Shown: piece after piece, positions 26,469 through 34,134 of the stretch | Position numbering within the stretch: the stretch's first letter is position 1 | Layout of the letters: every line of letters begins with the position of its first letter | Assembly: GCF_002897375.1 (NCBI RefSeq) | Contig: NZ_BFAG01000002.1 | Span: 122,501-186,500, forward strand | Direction of reading: 5' to 3' | Source: Deinococcus aerius | GTDB lineage: Bacteria; Deinococcota; Deinococci; Deinococcales; Deinococcaceae | Length of the DNA: 64,000 nucleotides | Notes under the pieces: model-generated | Database searches by the model: none | Seen by the model: only the letters and a program-made list of their open reading frames with translations | Told to the model about the DNA's origin: nothing | Translations under genes and position numbers: made by a program

Positions 26469-26670
26469 CGCTGGCGCGCGGATCAAGAAGGGTGCGGGGT
26501 GTTCCGGGGCGTGGCGGTTCCAGGATGAGGAGGTGACCCGGTGGGAACGCCGGTGACCGCCGCCCGAGGAGCGTGGCGCGCGACGGTTCCGCCTCTGGTG
26601 GCGGCCGTGCCCCCGCTGCCGGGTGGTCTCGCCAGCTTCACCGGCGGACCCCTGCCCGACCGCAGGGGCC

Positions 26671-26687
26671 TATACGGCCCTTTTACG
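26671..26687 (+). promoter_or_regulatory. TATACG-N5-TTTACG box, promoter of lytic-transglycosylase-like gene
   Basis: On the plus strand: TATACG, GCCCT, TTTACG, nine bases, -10 GATCAT, six bases, ATG 26709. This is one of two sites pointing to the plus strand. It fixes the start of the downstream gene, whose frame is open much further upstream. Confidence 0.7.
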
Positions 26688-26708
26688 TCTCCGGCAGATC
26701 ATGGCCGC

Positions 26709-27416
26709 ATGGTCACCCTGACGCCCGAGTCACTTCTCACCCGGAGAGACCTTCCAGGCGGACAGCCACCCGCACGGCCCCGTACGCACGCCGCCAGACT
26801 GCGTCACGTCCGGTTCACCCCGACAGACAAGCGGGCCATCCGGAACGCGGCGGCCCGGTACGGCGTCGATGCCGCCCTGATTGCCGCCGTCCTGGCTGAC
26901 GAGCAGGTGCGCCTCGACGGGTACGATCACCTCCAGCACGGGCTGCTGCGCCTGACCGTCTCGCTGCCGGAGCGCCCGGCAGCGGCCCTCCGGCGGCTGG
27001 CCGGGTGGCTGGCGGGCCGACCCGTCGAGACCTTCAGCCTGGGCCGCGCCCAGATGAAGGTGGGCACCCTGCGCCGCCTCGGCGCGCTGGGCTACCTGGA
27101 GGTGCCGCCCGACCTGCCGGCGCAGCTCCGGCGGCTGCTCGACCCCCTCGCGGCCCCCCGGCTGGTCGCCGCGTGCCTGAGGGCCACGGCAGACCACTGG
27201 GCAGGGGCAGGGGTGCCCATCGCGCACCGCCCGGAGATCCTGGCGGCCCTGTACAGCCTGGGCTTCACGGGCCGCCGTGGTGTTCACCCCCACCCGCGGG
27301 CCAACGAGCGGGGACTGCTGATCGCCGAACACGCGGCCTGGCTGAGGGCCCGGTCGCCCTGGCCGGGGAGCACCACGGCGACCGAACAGCCTGCCCACGT
27401 GGCCGTCGGCGGTTGA
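26709..27416 (+). CDS. Lytic-transglycosylase/lysozyme-like protein
   Basis: A 235-residue protein. The segment ALIAAVLADEQVRLDGYDHL followed by FSLGRAQMKVGTLRRLG resembles the lysozyme-like fold, with Glu in ADEQ in place of the catalytic Glu and SLGRAQM in place of SxGLMQ. This suggests action on peptidoglycan, though no clear signal peptide is seen, so a cytosolic regulatory role cannot be excluded. The start is set by the box promoter (leaderless ATG). It is divergent from the PepSY-like gene, and both have boxes. Confidence 0.65.
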   Translation: MVTLTPESLLTRRDLPGGQPPARPRTHAARLRHVRFTPTDKRAIRNAAARYGVDAALIAAVLADEQVRLDGYDHLQHGLLRLTVSLPERPAAALRRLAGWLAGRPVETFSLGRAQMKVGTLRRLGALGYLEVPPDLPAQLRRLLDPLAAPRLVAACLRATADHWAGAGVPIAHRPEILAALYSLGFTGRRGVHPHPRANERGLLIAEHAAWLRARSPWPGSTTATEQPAHVAVGG

Positions 27417-27772
27417 GCTGCCAGGGATCAGCAGGACCGTGGGTCATGGCCGTGGACGCTTTCCCTTTCCCGCTTGAACCCGTCTGACCCGAGGTCAGGT
27501 CTCGAGGAGGCTCTCGGCGCCAGCCTGGTTCGAGGCGCCTGGGCGAGGTTCCGAGCGACAGCACGTGGAACCCCTGCGGAAGGGTGGCTGCACGAACCCA
27601 GAAGGCCAGCGCGTGACCCTTCACCTGGCCCTGAAGCGGAGGCACCCGGCCCAGGACTCTTCACGGGCGGTGGCGGTCTCCTCCACCGGGCGCTGAACCG
27701 CCAGGACAGGTGGCCCATCTCCCGAACACGGCGTGCCAGCGCCGCGAGGACACTCCAGCTCGCCCACAGTGC
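27417..27772. other. Intergenic region between convergent genes, no gene supported
   Basis: About 355 bp between the stops of the transglycosylase-like gene and uppP. No frame with a plausible start and product was found, and no clear terminator with a T-run. Confidence 0.5.
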
Positions 27773-28621
27773 CTACCGCAGCGCTCCCGCGACCACCAGG
27801 ACCAGGATGACGGCCCCGAAGACGACGCGGTACACGGCGAAGCCCCGGAAGTCGTGGCGGGACACGTACCGCAGCAGCCAAGAGACCGCCAGCAGCGCCG
27901 TCACGAACGACACGGCGGTGCCGACGAGCAGGGCCGGCGCGCCGCCCTCGATCTGCCCCAGCGAGTGCCGGGCCTTGTACAGGCTGTACAGGCCCGCCGC
28001 GCCCAGCACCGGGATGCCTATGAAGAACGAGAAGGCGGTCGCCGTCACCCGGTCCAGGCCGCTCAGCAGCCCGCCCACGATGCTCGCGCCACTCCGCGAC
28101 ACGCCGGGGATGACCGCCACGGCCTGGGCCAGGCCGATGGTCAGCGCCTGCCGGGGCGTGACGCCGTAGAGGTCGGGCTCCGGGGTCACCGGCGGGTCCA
28201 CCGCCGCGGGCGCCTCGGCTGGCCGGGCACGGCGCGTCTCGACCACCCACAGGATGACGCCGCCCGCGATCAGGCTGAGCGCCACAGTGGTGGGCGAGAA
28301 CAGCGCGGCCTTGATGGCCTTTTCGAAGAGCAGGCCCACCAGCGCGGCGGGCAGCGAGGCGATCACCAGGTTGAGCCAGAACCGGCGGGCGCGGGGACTG
28401 CCCCGGAGCAGCATCGAGACTTTGTCCAGCAACTCGCGCAGGTAGAACCACACCACCGCCAGGATGGCCCCGAGCTGAATCACGATGGTAAAGGTTTCCC
28501 CCGCGTCGCGGTAGCCGATGAGCCGCTCGGCGACGATCAGGTGGCCGGTCGAGGAGATGGGCAGGAATTCAGTCAGCCCCTCGACCACCCCCAGGAACAC
28601 GGCGCTCAGCAGCGCACTCAC
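27773..28621 (-). CDS. uppP: Undecaprenyl-diphosphatase UppP/BacA
   Basis: A 282-residue polytopic enzyme that converts undecaprenyl pyrophosphate to the monophosphate carrier for peptidoglycan and other polymers. The family motifs are clear: GVVEGLTEFLPISSTGHLI near the N-terminus and GLAQAVAVIPGVSRSGASI in the middle, containing the active-site Glu and Arg. The length is usual. The start is GTG, overlapping the TGA of an 18-codon leader frame (GTGA). Expressed from a TATACC/TTTACC promoter. This is the gene that gives the regulon its most concrete function. Confidence 0.95.
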   Translation of the reverse strand: MSALLSAVFLGVVEGLTEFLPISSTGHLIVAERLIGYRDAGETFTIVIQLGAILAVVWFYLRELLDKVSMLLRGSPRARRFWLNLVIASLPAALVGLLFEKAIKAALFSPTTVALSLIAGGVILWVVETRRARPAEAPAAVDPPVTPEPDLYGVTPRQALTIGLAQAVAVIPGVSRSGASIVGGLLSGLDRVTATAFSFFIGIPVLGAAGLYSLYKARHSLGQIEGGAPALLVGTAVSFVTALLAVSWLLRYVSRHDFRGFAVYRVVFGAVILVLVVAGALR

Positions 28622-28674
28622 GCCTGGACCGCCGAGCAGGAAGGGGGGAGGGTGGCCGGCAGTGGACAGGTCAT
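28618..28674 (-). CDS. Leaderless 18-aa leader peptide coupled to uppP
   Basis: ATG 28674 lies 7 nt after -10 TACCGT. The frame encodes MTCPLPATLPPSCSAVQA and ends in TGA overlapping the GTG of uppP. It parallels the 14-aa leader before the Nramp-like gene: both begin with Met-X-Cys-Pro, are Pro-rich and end in GTGA. Confidence 0.5.
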   Translation of the reverse strand: MTCPLPATLPPSCSAVQA

Positions 28675-28696
28675 GCCGGGAACGGTAGCCGGCAAA

Positions 28697-28715
28697 GGTA
28701 AAGGACCGGTATACC
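28697..28715 (-). promoter_or_regulatory. TATACC-N5-TTTACC box, promoter of uppP
   Basis: On the minus strand: TATACC, GGTCC, TTTACC, nine bases, -10 TACCGT, seven bases, ATG of the leader frame at 28674. This is a perfect match to the consensus. Confidence 0.8.
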
Positions 28716-28795
28716 GCGGCGGCAGGGTTCAGGTCATCCTTCAGCTCTCCCCGTGCCCCCCGGTGGAACCGGCAGTGGGTGCAGGTGCACGCCGT

Positions 28796-29848
28796 TCAGC
28801 GGTAGTTCCCCGTGTGGCCCAGCGAGTACCGCCCGGGCTGAGGGAAGTAGGTCAGTCCATGTGGGCCGCGCCCCACCCGGATTTGCCGGAGGACCTTCCC
28901 CGTGCGGGTGTCGAACACGTACACCACGTCGCTGTAGCGCCCCGAGAGCCACAGTTGCTTGCCGTCCGCCGAGACGCTGCCCATGTCGGGGCTGCCGCCC
29001 CCCGGGATGGTCCAGCGGGCGATGAGGTGGCGGCTGGCGAAGTCCAGCACGGACACGGTGCCCTCCCCCCGGTTGGAGATGAACAGGCGCGTGCCGTCCC
29101 GGCTGGGGTACAAACCGTGGGTCCCCTTGCCGGTGGGGATGAAGCCCACCTTGCGCGGGGTGTCGCCCGAGCCGTCGATCACCCGCACCCCGTTCGCCAT
29201 CATGTCCGCCACGTAGTACACCGAGCCGTCGGGGGCGATCCGCACGTCCTGCGGCATCCCGCCCGCGTGCATCACCCCGGTCACCCGGCGGGCCAGCAGG
29301 TCCACCTTGACCAGGTCCCCGCTGAACTCGCAGGCGGCCAGCAGATGCTCCCCGTCGGGGCTGAAGTCCATGTGGTTCACGCCCCGGCAGGGCACCGCGA
29401 TCTCGAAGGCGGGCCGCATGCTGTCCGCCGTCAGGAAGATCAGCCGCGCCTCGTTCTCGGCCACCACCAGGGCGTAGCGCCCGTCGGGGGTGAAGTACAG
29501 GTTGTAGGGGTCGGCGACCGGAACGGGTTTGCCCGGCAGACCCGTGCGGGGGTTGATGGGCGTCAGCGACTGCCGTCCCTCGTCGCTGGCGACCCACAGC
29601 GTCTTCAGGTCGTGCGACGGCACGACATGCTGCGGCTCCCGGTCGACCGGGAAGGTGCCCATCACCCGGAAGGTGGCGGGGTCGATCTCGCTGACGGTGT
29701 GGTCCTTGCCGTTGGGGACGTAGACGCGGGCCGGAACCCCCCGGACTGCCGGGCTGAACATGCCTGCGTGGGTATGGGCGTAGATGTCGGTGGCCCGTGC
29801 GGACCCTGCCGCCAGGGCCAAGAACAGGGCGGCGCGGGTCAGCCTCAC
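28796..29848 (-). CDS. Exported YncE-type beta-propeller protein
   Basis: A 350-residue protein with a signal peptide (RLTRAALFLALAAGSARA) and repeated blades with YVPNGKDHTVSEID, LFISNRGEGTVSVLD and LWLSGRYSDVVYVFD, the pattern of YncE/YVTN seven-bladed propellers. It is periplasmic or surface-located; such proteins bind DNA, metals or partner proteins, and here the role is unknown. The GTG start overlaps the PEBP stop (GTGA), so both are made from the PEBP promoter, which has a box. Confidence 0.88.
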   Translation of the reverse strand: MRLTRAALFLALAAGSARATDIYAHTHAGMFSPAVRGVPARVYVPNGKDHTVSEIDPATFRVMGTFPVDREPQHVVPSHDLKTLWVASDEGRQSLTPINPRTGLPGKPVPVADPYNLYFTPDGRYALVVAENEARLIFLTADSMRPAFEIAVPCRGVNHMDFSPDGEHLLAACEFSGDLVKVDLLARRVTGVMHAGGMPQDVRIAPDGSVYYVADMMANGVRVIDGSGDTPRKVGFIPTGKGTHGLYPSRDGTRLFISNRGEGTVSVLDFASRHLIARWTIPGGGSPDMGSVSADGKQLWLSGRYSDVVYVFDTRTGKVLRQIRVGRGPHGLTYFPQPGRYSLGHTGNYR

Positions 29849-30354
29849 GGGTTCACCCGCGTGACGTGCGCCTTGGCCTCCAACAGCTTGTGCTTCTTGA
29901 TCGCCGCGTGGACCTGTTGCAGCGGGGTCCCGGCGGGGAGGTTCAGGCTGGGGACGTTGAGAGCGTACAGGTCGACGTACAGGTCGTGCTTGCCCTTGCC
30001 GCACGGGGCGGTGTAGCCGAGTTGCCCCGCCTCATTGCGGGCCACCCGGCCGCCGCCCGGTGCTGGCCGGGCCGCTGCCCCGGGGGCCAGCCGGGCCGTG
30101 CCGAGCGGGAGGTCGAAGACGCTCCAGCGACCGCTCAAGCCACCCGGGCGCTCGTCCCAGAAGATGACCGCCAGGCTCCTCGTCCCCGCCGGGGGCGTGC
30201 CCAGGCGCAGGTCCGGCGTGACCCGGGCACCGCAGACAAGGGCGGGGTCCGTCGCCGAGAGCGAGACGGTCCACCCGGCGGCCCGTGCCCCCGAAAGCAG
30301 CGTGAGGGTTCCCAGCACACCGGCGGCGACATTGATGGGCTGACCGGGTTTCAT
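29845..30354 (-). CDS. Exported PEBP family protein (YbhB/YbcL type)
   Basis: A 169-residue member of the phosphatidylethanolamine-binding/Raf kinase inhibitor-like family, with a signal-like hydrophobic N-terminus (VLGTLTLLSGARA). Family features seen: RSLAVIFWDERP, GLSGRWSVFDLP and GYTAPCGKGKHDLYVDLYAL. The start ATG is 7 nt after -10 CAAGCT. It is coupled to the beta-propeller gene. A lipid-binding role in the envelope fits the regulon but is not shown. Confidence 0.82.
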   Translation of the reverse strand: MKPGQPINVAAGVLGTLTLLSGARAAGWTVSLSATDPALVCGARVTPDLRLGTPPAGTRSLAVIFWDERPGGLSGRWSVFDLPLGTARLAPGAAARPAPGGGRVARNEAGQLGYTAPCGKGKHDLYVDLYALNVPSLNLPAGTPLQQVHAAIKKHKLLEAKAHVTRVNP

Positions 30355-30376
30355 GTTCCGGAGCTTGGCGCCCCGG

Positions 30377-30395
30377 GGTAAAGCCCGGGTATAGC
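30377..30395 (-). promoter_or_regulatory. TATACC-N5-TTTACC box, promoter of the PEBP-propeller operon
   Basis: On the minus strand: TATACC, CGGGC, TTTACC, nine bases, -10 CAAGCT, seven bases, ATG 30354. Confidence 0.75.
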
Positions 30396-30578
30396 CGGGG
30401 CGTCGTGCGGGGGTTCTGCTGTGCCGGCGAGCCGTCCCCCGGCCCGCCTGGCGCGCGGGTGGGTTCAGGAGCAGTCCGGGCCTCCCTCCGCCCGAGGTGA
30501 GACCCAACCAGGACCGCTCTTCCGAGAAAATGCCCGTGACCGGTGTGGCGACGGGCGAGGTGGACGGTCCGGGCGCAT

Positions 30579-30977
30579 TCAGTTGGTGTTCATCGCCCGC
30601 CAGACCGCGCGGTCACCACTGGACACGTTGAGCGTGTAGTCTATCACCCGCCAGTCGTTCTGGAAGCTCAGCGCGTAGGGGCGGCCAGCCTGCACGTCGA
30701 CGGCGGTCGAGGCCAGCACGGTTCCCGCGTCGCTCGACTTGACCGTGACCTGATGCGTGCCGGGCGTCAGGTGCAGCTGACCTGGCCGGTCCCCGGCGAG
30801 CATCTGACGCTCCACCAGCGCGCCGTCCACGTAGACGTCCACAGCTCCAGGACGTCCGGTGCCGTCGATGAGCATGACGTTGGCGCCTTCGCCTCCCATT
30901 CCCTGAGCCTGCAGGGTGACCTGCCCAGCCCCCACGGCGGCCAGGATCAGGGCGGCGGGGATGAAGACGTGTCTCAT
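30579..30977 (-). CDS. Exported DUF4397-like protein
   Basis: A 132-residue protein with signal peptide (RHVFIPAALILAAVGAGQVTLQAQ) and a beta-rich domain with GRPGAVDVYVDGALV and LHLTPGTHQVTVKSSD, resembling DUF4397/PEGA-like carbohydrate- or wall-associated domains. AGGAGG is a few bases before the ATG. Single gene, box promoter upstream. Function unknown. Confidence 0.75.
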   Translation of the reverse strand: MRHVFIPAALILAAVGAGQVTLQAQGMGGEGANVMLIDGTGRPGAVDVYVDGALVERQMLAGDRPGQLHLTPGTHQVTVKSSDAGTVLASTAVDVQAGRPYALSFQNDWRVIDYTLNVSSGDRAVWRAMNTN

Positions 30978-31047
30978 GGGGTCCTCCTGGGCGGCCGCAG
31001 GTCCTGCTTCCCAGGAGCGGCCACCTGCCCGGAGGGTGAGCCCCACG

Positions 31048-31066
31048 GGTAAAGACGGCGTATACG
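31048..31066 (-). promoter_or_regulatory. TATACG-N5-TTTACC box, promoter of the DUF4397-like gene
   Basis: On the minus strand: TATACG, CCGTC, TTTACC, nine bases, -10 CACCCT. About 50 nt of leader with a ribosome site follow. Confidence 0.7.
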
Positions 31067-31148
31067 CCGCCCCCTTCCGTTCGTCCAGCTCAGCCACCCC
31101 GGCGAGGCTTCGGGGACCGACTCTCCTCGGTCGCCCTGCCCGGCGCTC

Positions 31149-31165
31149 TATACCAGCCCTTTACT
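31149..31165 (+). promoter_or_regulatory. TATACC-N5-TTTACT box, promoter of the helix-hairpin-helix gene
   Basis: On the plus strand: TATACC, AGCCC, TTTACT, nine bases, -10 TAAGGT, then a leader of about 50 nt with GGAGG before ATG 31234. It is divergent to the previous box 82 bp away. Confidence 0.72.
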
Positions 31166-31233
31166 TCCCGGACCTAAGGTGCCCCCCAGCGGTTCCCACG
31201 AGGAACAAACCCGAACCGCTCCCGGAGGTCCCT

Positions 31234-31578
31234 ATGAACCGTTCCACGAGCTTCGCCCTGCTGGCTGCCCTCGCCTCGATGGGTCTCGCTGGCGCCCAGA
31301 GCCAGGCGACCGGCCACGCCGCCGCACCCACCGCTCAGGCCGCCAGGGGGACGGCCATGACCATGACGGGTTCTTCCTGCGCCAAGGTGCTTAAGGCCAA
31401 GGTCAACCTGAATAAAGCGAGCCAGGCAGACCTCCAGTGCCTCAAGGGCGTGTCCGCGACCACGGCCAAGGACATCATCGCCAACCGGCCCTTCAAGGAC
31501 AGTGGCGACTTCTCCCGGAAGATCGAGGTCATCGGCCGCAAGCTGTGGAACGACAACAAGGCCAACCTCACCTTCTGA
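31234..31578 (+). CDS. Exported helix-hairpin-helix protein (ComEA-like domain)
   Basis: A 114-residue protein with a signal peptide (STSFALLAALASMGLAGAQ) and a C-terminal helix-hairpin-helix domain (KVNLNKASQADLQCLKGVS... DIIANRPFKDSGDF) as in ComEA and related DNA-binding proteins. It is shorter than ComEA and lacks its TM anchor, so it is probably periplasmic; DNA binding is likely, uptake not established. GGAGGT precedes the ATG. The next gene, a membrane protein, follows after 97 nt. Confidence 0.8.
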   Translation: MNRSTSFALLAALASMGLAGAQSQATGHAAAPTAQAARGTAMTMTGSSCAKVLKAKVNLNKASQADLQCLKGVSATTAKDIIANRPFKDSGDFSRKIEVIGRKLWNDNKANLTF

Positions 31579-31675
31579 ATCCCTGGGGGCGCCCGGAGGA
31601 CCACGCCCTCCGGCGCCCCTTCCCCTTCCGTACGTGAACACGATCCCGCCCACCCACCGACCCCATGAGGCAGAC

Positions 31676-32473
31676 ATGGACTCGACCCTGACCACCGCAC
31701 CCCTCAGCCCGGGCCGGACCCTGTGGAGCAAAGTTCCCGAGGTCACGGCGTTTTTCTGGATCGTCAAGGTGATGGCGACGACGGTCGGCGAGACCGCGGC
31801 GGACTATCTGAACCGCAACCTGCACCTGGGCCTCACCGGCACGACCCTGCTGATGAGCGTCCTGCTGGCGCTGGCCCTAGTCGCCCAGTTCCGCACGAAA
31901 CGCTATGTCCCCGGTGTCTACTGGCTCGCCATCGTGCTGATCAGCGTGGTGGGCACCCTGATCACCGACAACCTCACGGACAACTTCGGGGTCAGCCTGT
32001 GGACCAGCACCGGGGTCTTCAGCGTGGCCCTGATTGCGACCTTCGCCCTGTGGTACCGCCGTGAGGGCACCCTCTCGATCCACAGCATCTTCACCCCGAG
32101 ACGGGAGGCGTACTACTGGCTGGCGATCCTCTTCACCTTCGCGCTGGGCACGGCGGCGGGCGACCTGATGGCCGAACAGTTGCAGCTCGGCTACCTGCCC
32201 TCGGCCCTGATCTTTGCGGGCGTGATCGCCGCCGTGGCGCTCGCCCACGTGTACGGCGGGCTGAACGGCATCCTGGCCTTCTGGCTCGCCTACATCGTGA
32301 CCCGGCCGCTGGGCGCGTCCATCGGGGACTACCTCTCGCAGGGCCGGGACGTGGGCGGGCTGGGGCTGGGCAGCACGGCCCTCAACGCCATCTTCCTGTG
32401 CTCGATCCTGGCGGTGGTCGCCTACCTGACGTTCTCGCGCCGCGACCAGGTCCGGGTCACGGAGCCCTCCTGA
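31676..32473 (+). CDS. Repeat-containing polytopic membrane protein (COG4705-like)
   Basis: A 265-residue protein with about eight TM segments built from repeats: GETAADYLNRNL, LITDNLTDNFG, GTAAGDLMAEQL and GASIGDYLSQ occur at regular distances, each with an Asp next to a helix start. This is the pattern of the uncharacterised membrane-anchored family COG4705 found in many bacteria. GAGGCAGAC precedes the ATG. It lies downstream of the box-controlled helix-hairpin-helix gene and may share its transcript. Function unknown. Confidence 0.82.
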   Translation: MDSTLTTAPLSPGRTLWSKVPEVTAFFWIVKVMATTVGETAADYLNRNLHLGLTGTTLLMSVLLALALVAQFRTKRYVPGVYWLAIVLISVVGTLITDNLTDNFGVSLWTSTGVFSVALIATFALWYRREGTLSIHSIFTPRREAYYWLAILFTFALGTAAGDLMAEQLQLGYLPSALIFAGVIAAVALAHVYGGLNGILAFWLAYIVTRPLGASIGDYLSQGRDVGGLGLGSTALNAIFLCSILAVVAYLTFSRRDQVRVTEPS

Positions 32474-32711
32474 CTCACCCCTGGTCGGGGTTCCTCCGGC
32501 GACCAGTCCCCACCCCGTTCGGTGGGGGCCGGTGTTGCAAACCGGGATGCGCAGTGTCCCCCACGTCACCCGGCAGGGCAAGGTCAAGCCAGTTCAGGCG
32601 CCCTGCTCTCCGCCCCCGCCGCATCCCATCGGTGGGGGAGGCTCGGCGGATCCCGGGAGCGGCCGAGGGGCAGGAATGGAAGCTCGCTTCCCCCTCAAGG
32701 AGCAACTCGGC

Positions 32712-33050
32712 ATGTTGAACCTCTCGGAGACCCTGGATGGTGTGCTGGTTCAAGGACTGCTGGTTTGGGTCTGGGTCATGGACGCCATCCTGCTGACCTA
32801 TTGGGCACTCTCCGTAACGCTGGTCGCGGGGACGGCTCCCTCACGGCTGTGGGACCTTCATGGGCCTCAGGCCGGGGAGCAGTTGGAAGGGATGCTCGCC
32901 GCGGGCACCCTGGTCGGCGTGTCGGCCGTCCACCTGTTGGTTCGGGTGAAGACGCGGGGACCCTGGCTTCGCCGGTGCACAGTGGTCACGGCCCTGCTGT
33001 ATGCGGCGCTCTTCGTGGCACTGGACATCATGGAATTCCTTGTGACGTGA
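32712..33050 (+). CDS. Small membrane protein (about 112 aa)
   Basis: Three hydrophobic segments (VQGLLVWVWVMDAILLTYWAL, MLAAGTLVGVSAVHLLV, VVTALLYAALFVAL) and an acidic C-terminus. AAGGAG stands 9 nt before ATG 32712; an ATG at 32676 is possible. The family is not recognised. Confidence 0.65.
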   Translation: MLNLSETLDGVLVQGLLVWVWVMDAILLTYWALSVTLVAGTAPSRLWDLHGPQAGEQLEGMLAAGTLVGVSAVHLLVRVKTRGPWLRRCTVVTALLYAALFVALDIMEFLVT

Positions 33051-33162
33051 GGGGCTCGGGAAGCGGGAACGCGGGGAGGAGCTTCGCGCTTCCTGAAGCG
33101 GCTTCCTTCTTCAGCTCTCCACCGACGTGCCTCAACGTTCCCGGTGTCGTGAAAGGAGCGGC

Positions 33163-33567
33163 GTGTCCAAGCATCTGCTGCTGGTGGAAGACAACACGGC
33201 GGACCTGGAGCTGGCGCGCCTCGCGCTGGAGGCGAGTGAGGTGCAGTGCGACCTGAGCGTGGCCCGCGACGGGCAGGAGGCGCTGGACCTGCTGCGGGGC
33301 GCGGGCGTGCTGCCGGACCTGGTGCTGCTGGACCTGAACATGCCGCGCGTCAGCGGGCACGAGGTGCTGGCGGCCGTCAAGGGGGACGCCACACTCCAGC
33401 ACGTGCCCGTGGTGGTGTTCACCACCTCGGACGAGGCGCGGGACCGGACGAGGGCGAGATCGGCGGGGGCCGACGGGTACGTCCTCAAACCCCAACATTT
33501 CGAGGAGCTGATCGCCGCCCTGAACGAACTCGGCCAGCGCTGGCTCACGCCCGGGCGCCCGGCTTGA
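33163..33567 (+). CDS. Single-domain response regulator (Rcp1/CheY-like)
   Basis: A 134-residue receiver domain alone: acidic pair VEDN, phospho-acceptor D57 in LVLLDLNMP, conserved T in FTTSDE and K in VLKPQ. The sequence style (LLVEDNTADLELARLALE, LLDLNMPRVSG) is that of regulators paired with bacteriophytochromes or hybrid kinases, but no such kinase is in the window. GTG start with AAAGGAG 5 nt upstream. It acts presumably by protein contact. Confidence 0.88.
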   Translation: MSKHLLLVEDNTADLELARLALEASEVQCDLSVARDGQEALDLLRGAGVLPDLVLLDLNMPRVSGHEVLAAVKGDATLQHVPVVVFTTSDEARDRTRARSAGADGYVLKPQHFEELIAALNELGQRWLTPGRPA

Positions 33568-33675
33568 GGCGGCGGACTTCCTCTGGAACTGTTGGTACGT
33601 GGCCGCTGGGTGTCCGTGGCCTGGCCCTGGCCGCCCCCATGGTCGAGCTGGTTGACGGCCTGCTGGACATGCGGG

Positions 33676-34110
33676 ATGACGAGCCATGAACTCAGGCATG
33701 GGAGGAACACAGCACCCTGGAGCAGGGGAAAAGCGTCCATCAAGCAGCGCGTGAAGGGCGGCCTCACCGCCCCGGGTCTGACCGAGCCGCAGATCGAGCC
33801 GACGCCCGACGAGGATGACGGGCGGGACGGCCTGCCCTGCGCCGCCAGGCACGGCACCCGGCCGGTGCAGCAGACGACCGGGGGAACGTTTCTGGGCGAC
33901 ACCTTCATCGCCGGCCCGCAGGACGACACGGTGGAGATGGAACGGCGCAGCGCCGCCCTGGCGATGGACGCCGTGTTCAGGACCACCTCGCTGGCCGCCC
34001 TAGTCGTTCCGGGCTACCCCGTCCCCGAGCCGGTGCGGTCCCTGCTGCAAGATGACGTGGGCCGCTGTCGTGAGCGGGCCCGGTTCGCGCTGGACGACCT
34101 GATCGCCTGA
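33676..34110 (+). CDS. Hypothetical protein (start uncertain)
   Basis: The convincing part begins near residue 25 (QRVKGGLTAPGLTEPQIEPTPDED) and ends ALDDLIA; codon use is good from about 33750. An internal GTG at 33751 may be the true start. No domain is recognised; the protein is soluble and acidic. It precedes the AlbA_2 gene by 24 nt and may be cotranscribed with it. Confidence 0.5.
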   Translation: MTSHELRHGRNTAPWSRGKASIKQRVKGGLTAPGLTEPQIEPTPDEDDGRDGLPCAARHGTRPVQQTTGGTFLGDTFIAGPQDDTVEMERRSAALAMDAVFRTTSLAALVVPGYPVPEPVRSLLQDDVGRCRERARFALDDLIA

Positions 34111-34134
34111 GCGCGGCATACTGGTGGGCGGCAG

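Noticed and set aside
27710..30016. Plus-strand frame of 768 codons
   Set aside because: Antisense to uppP and the beta-propeller gene; no domain and biased composition.
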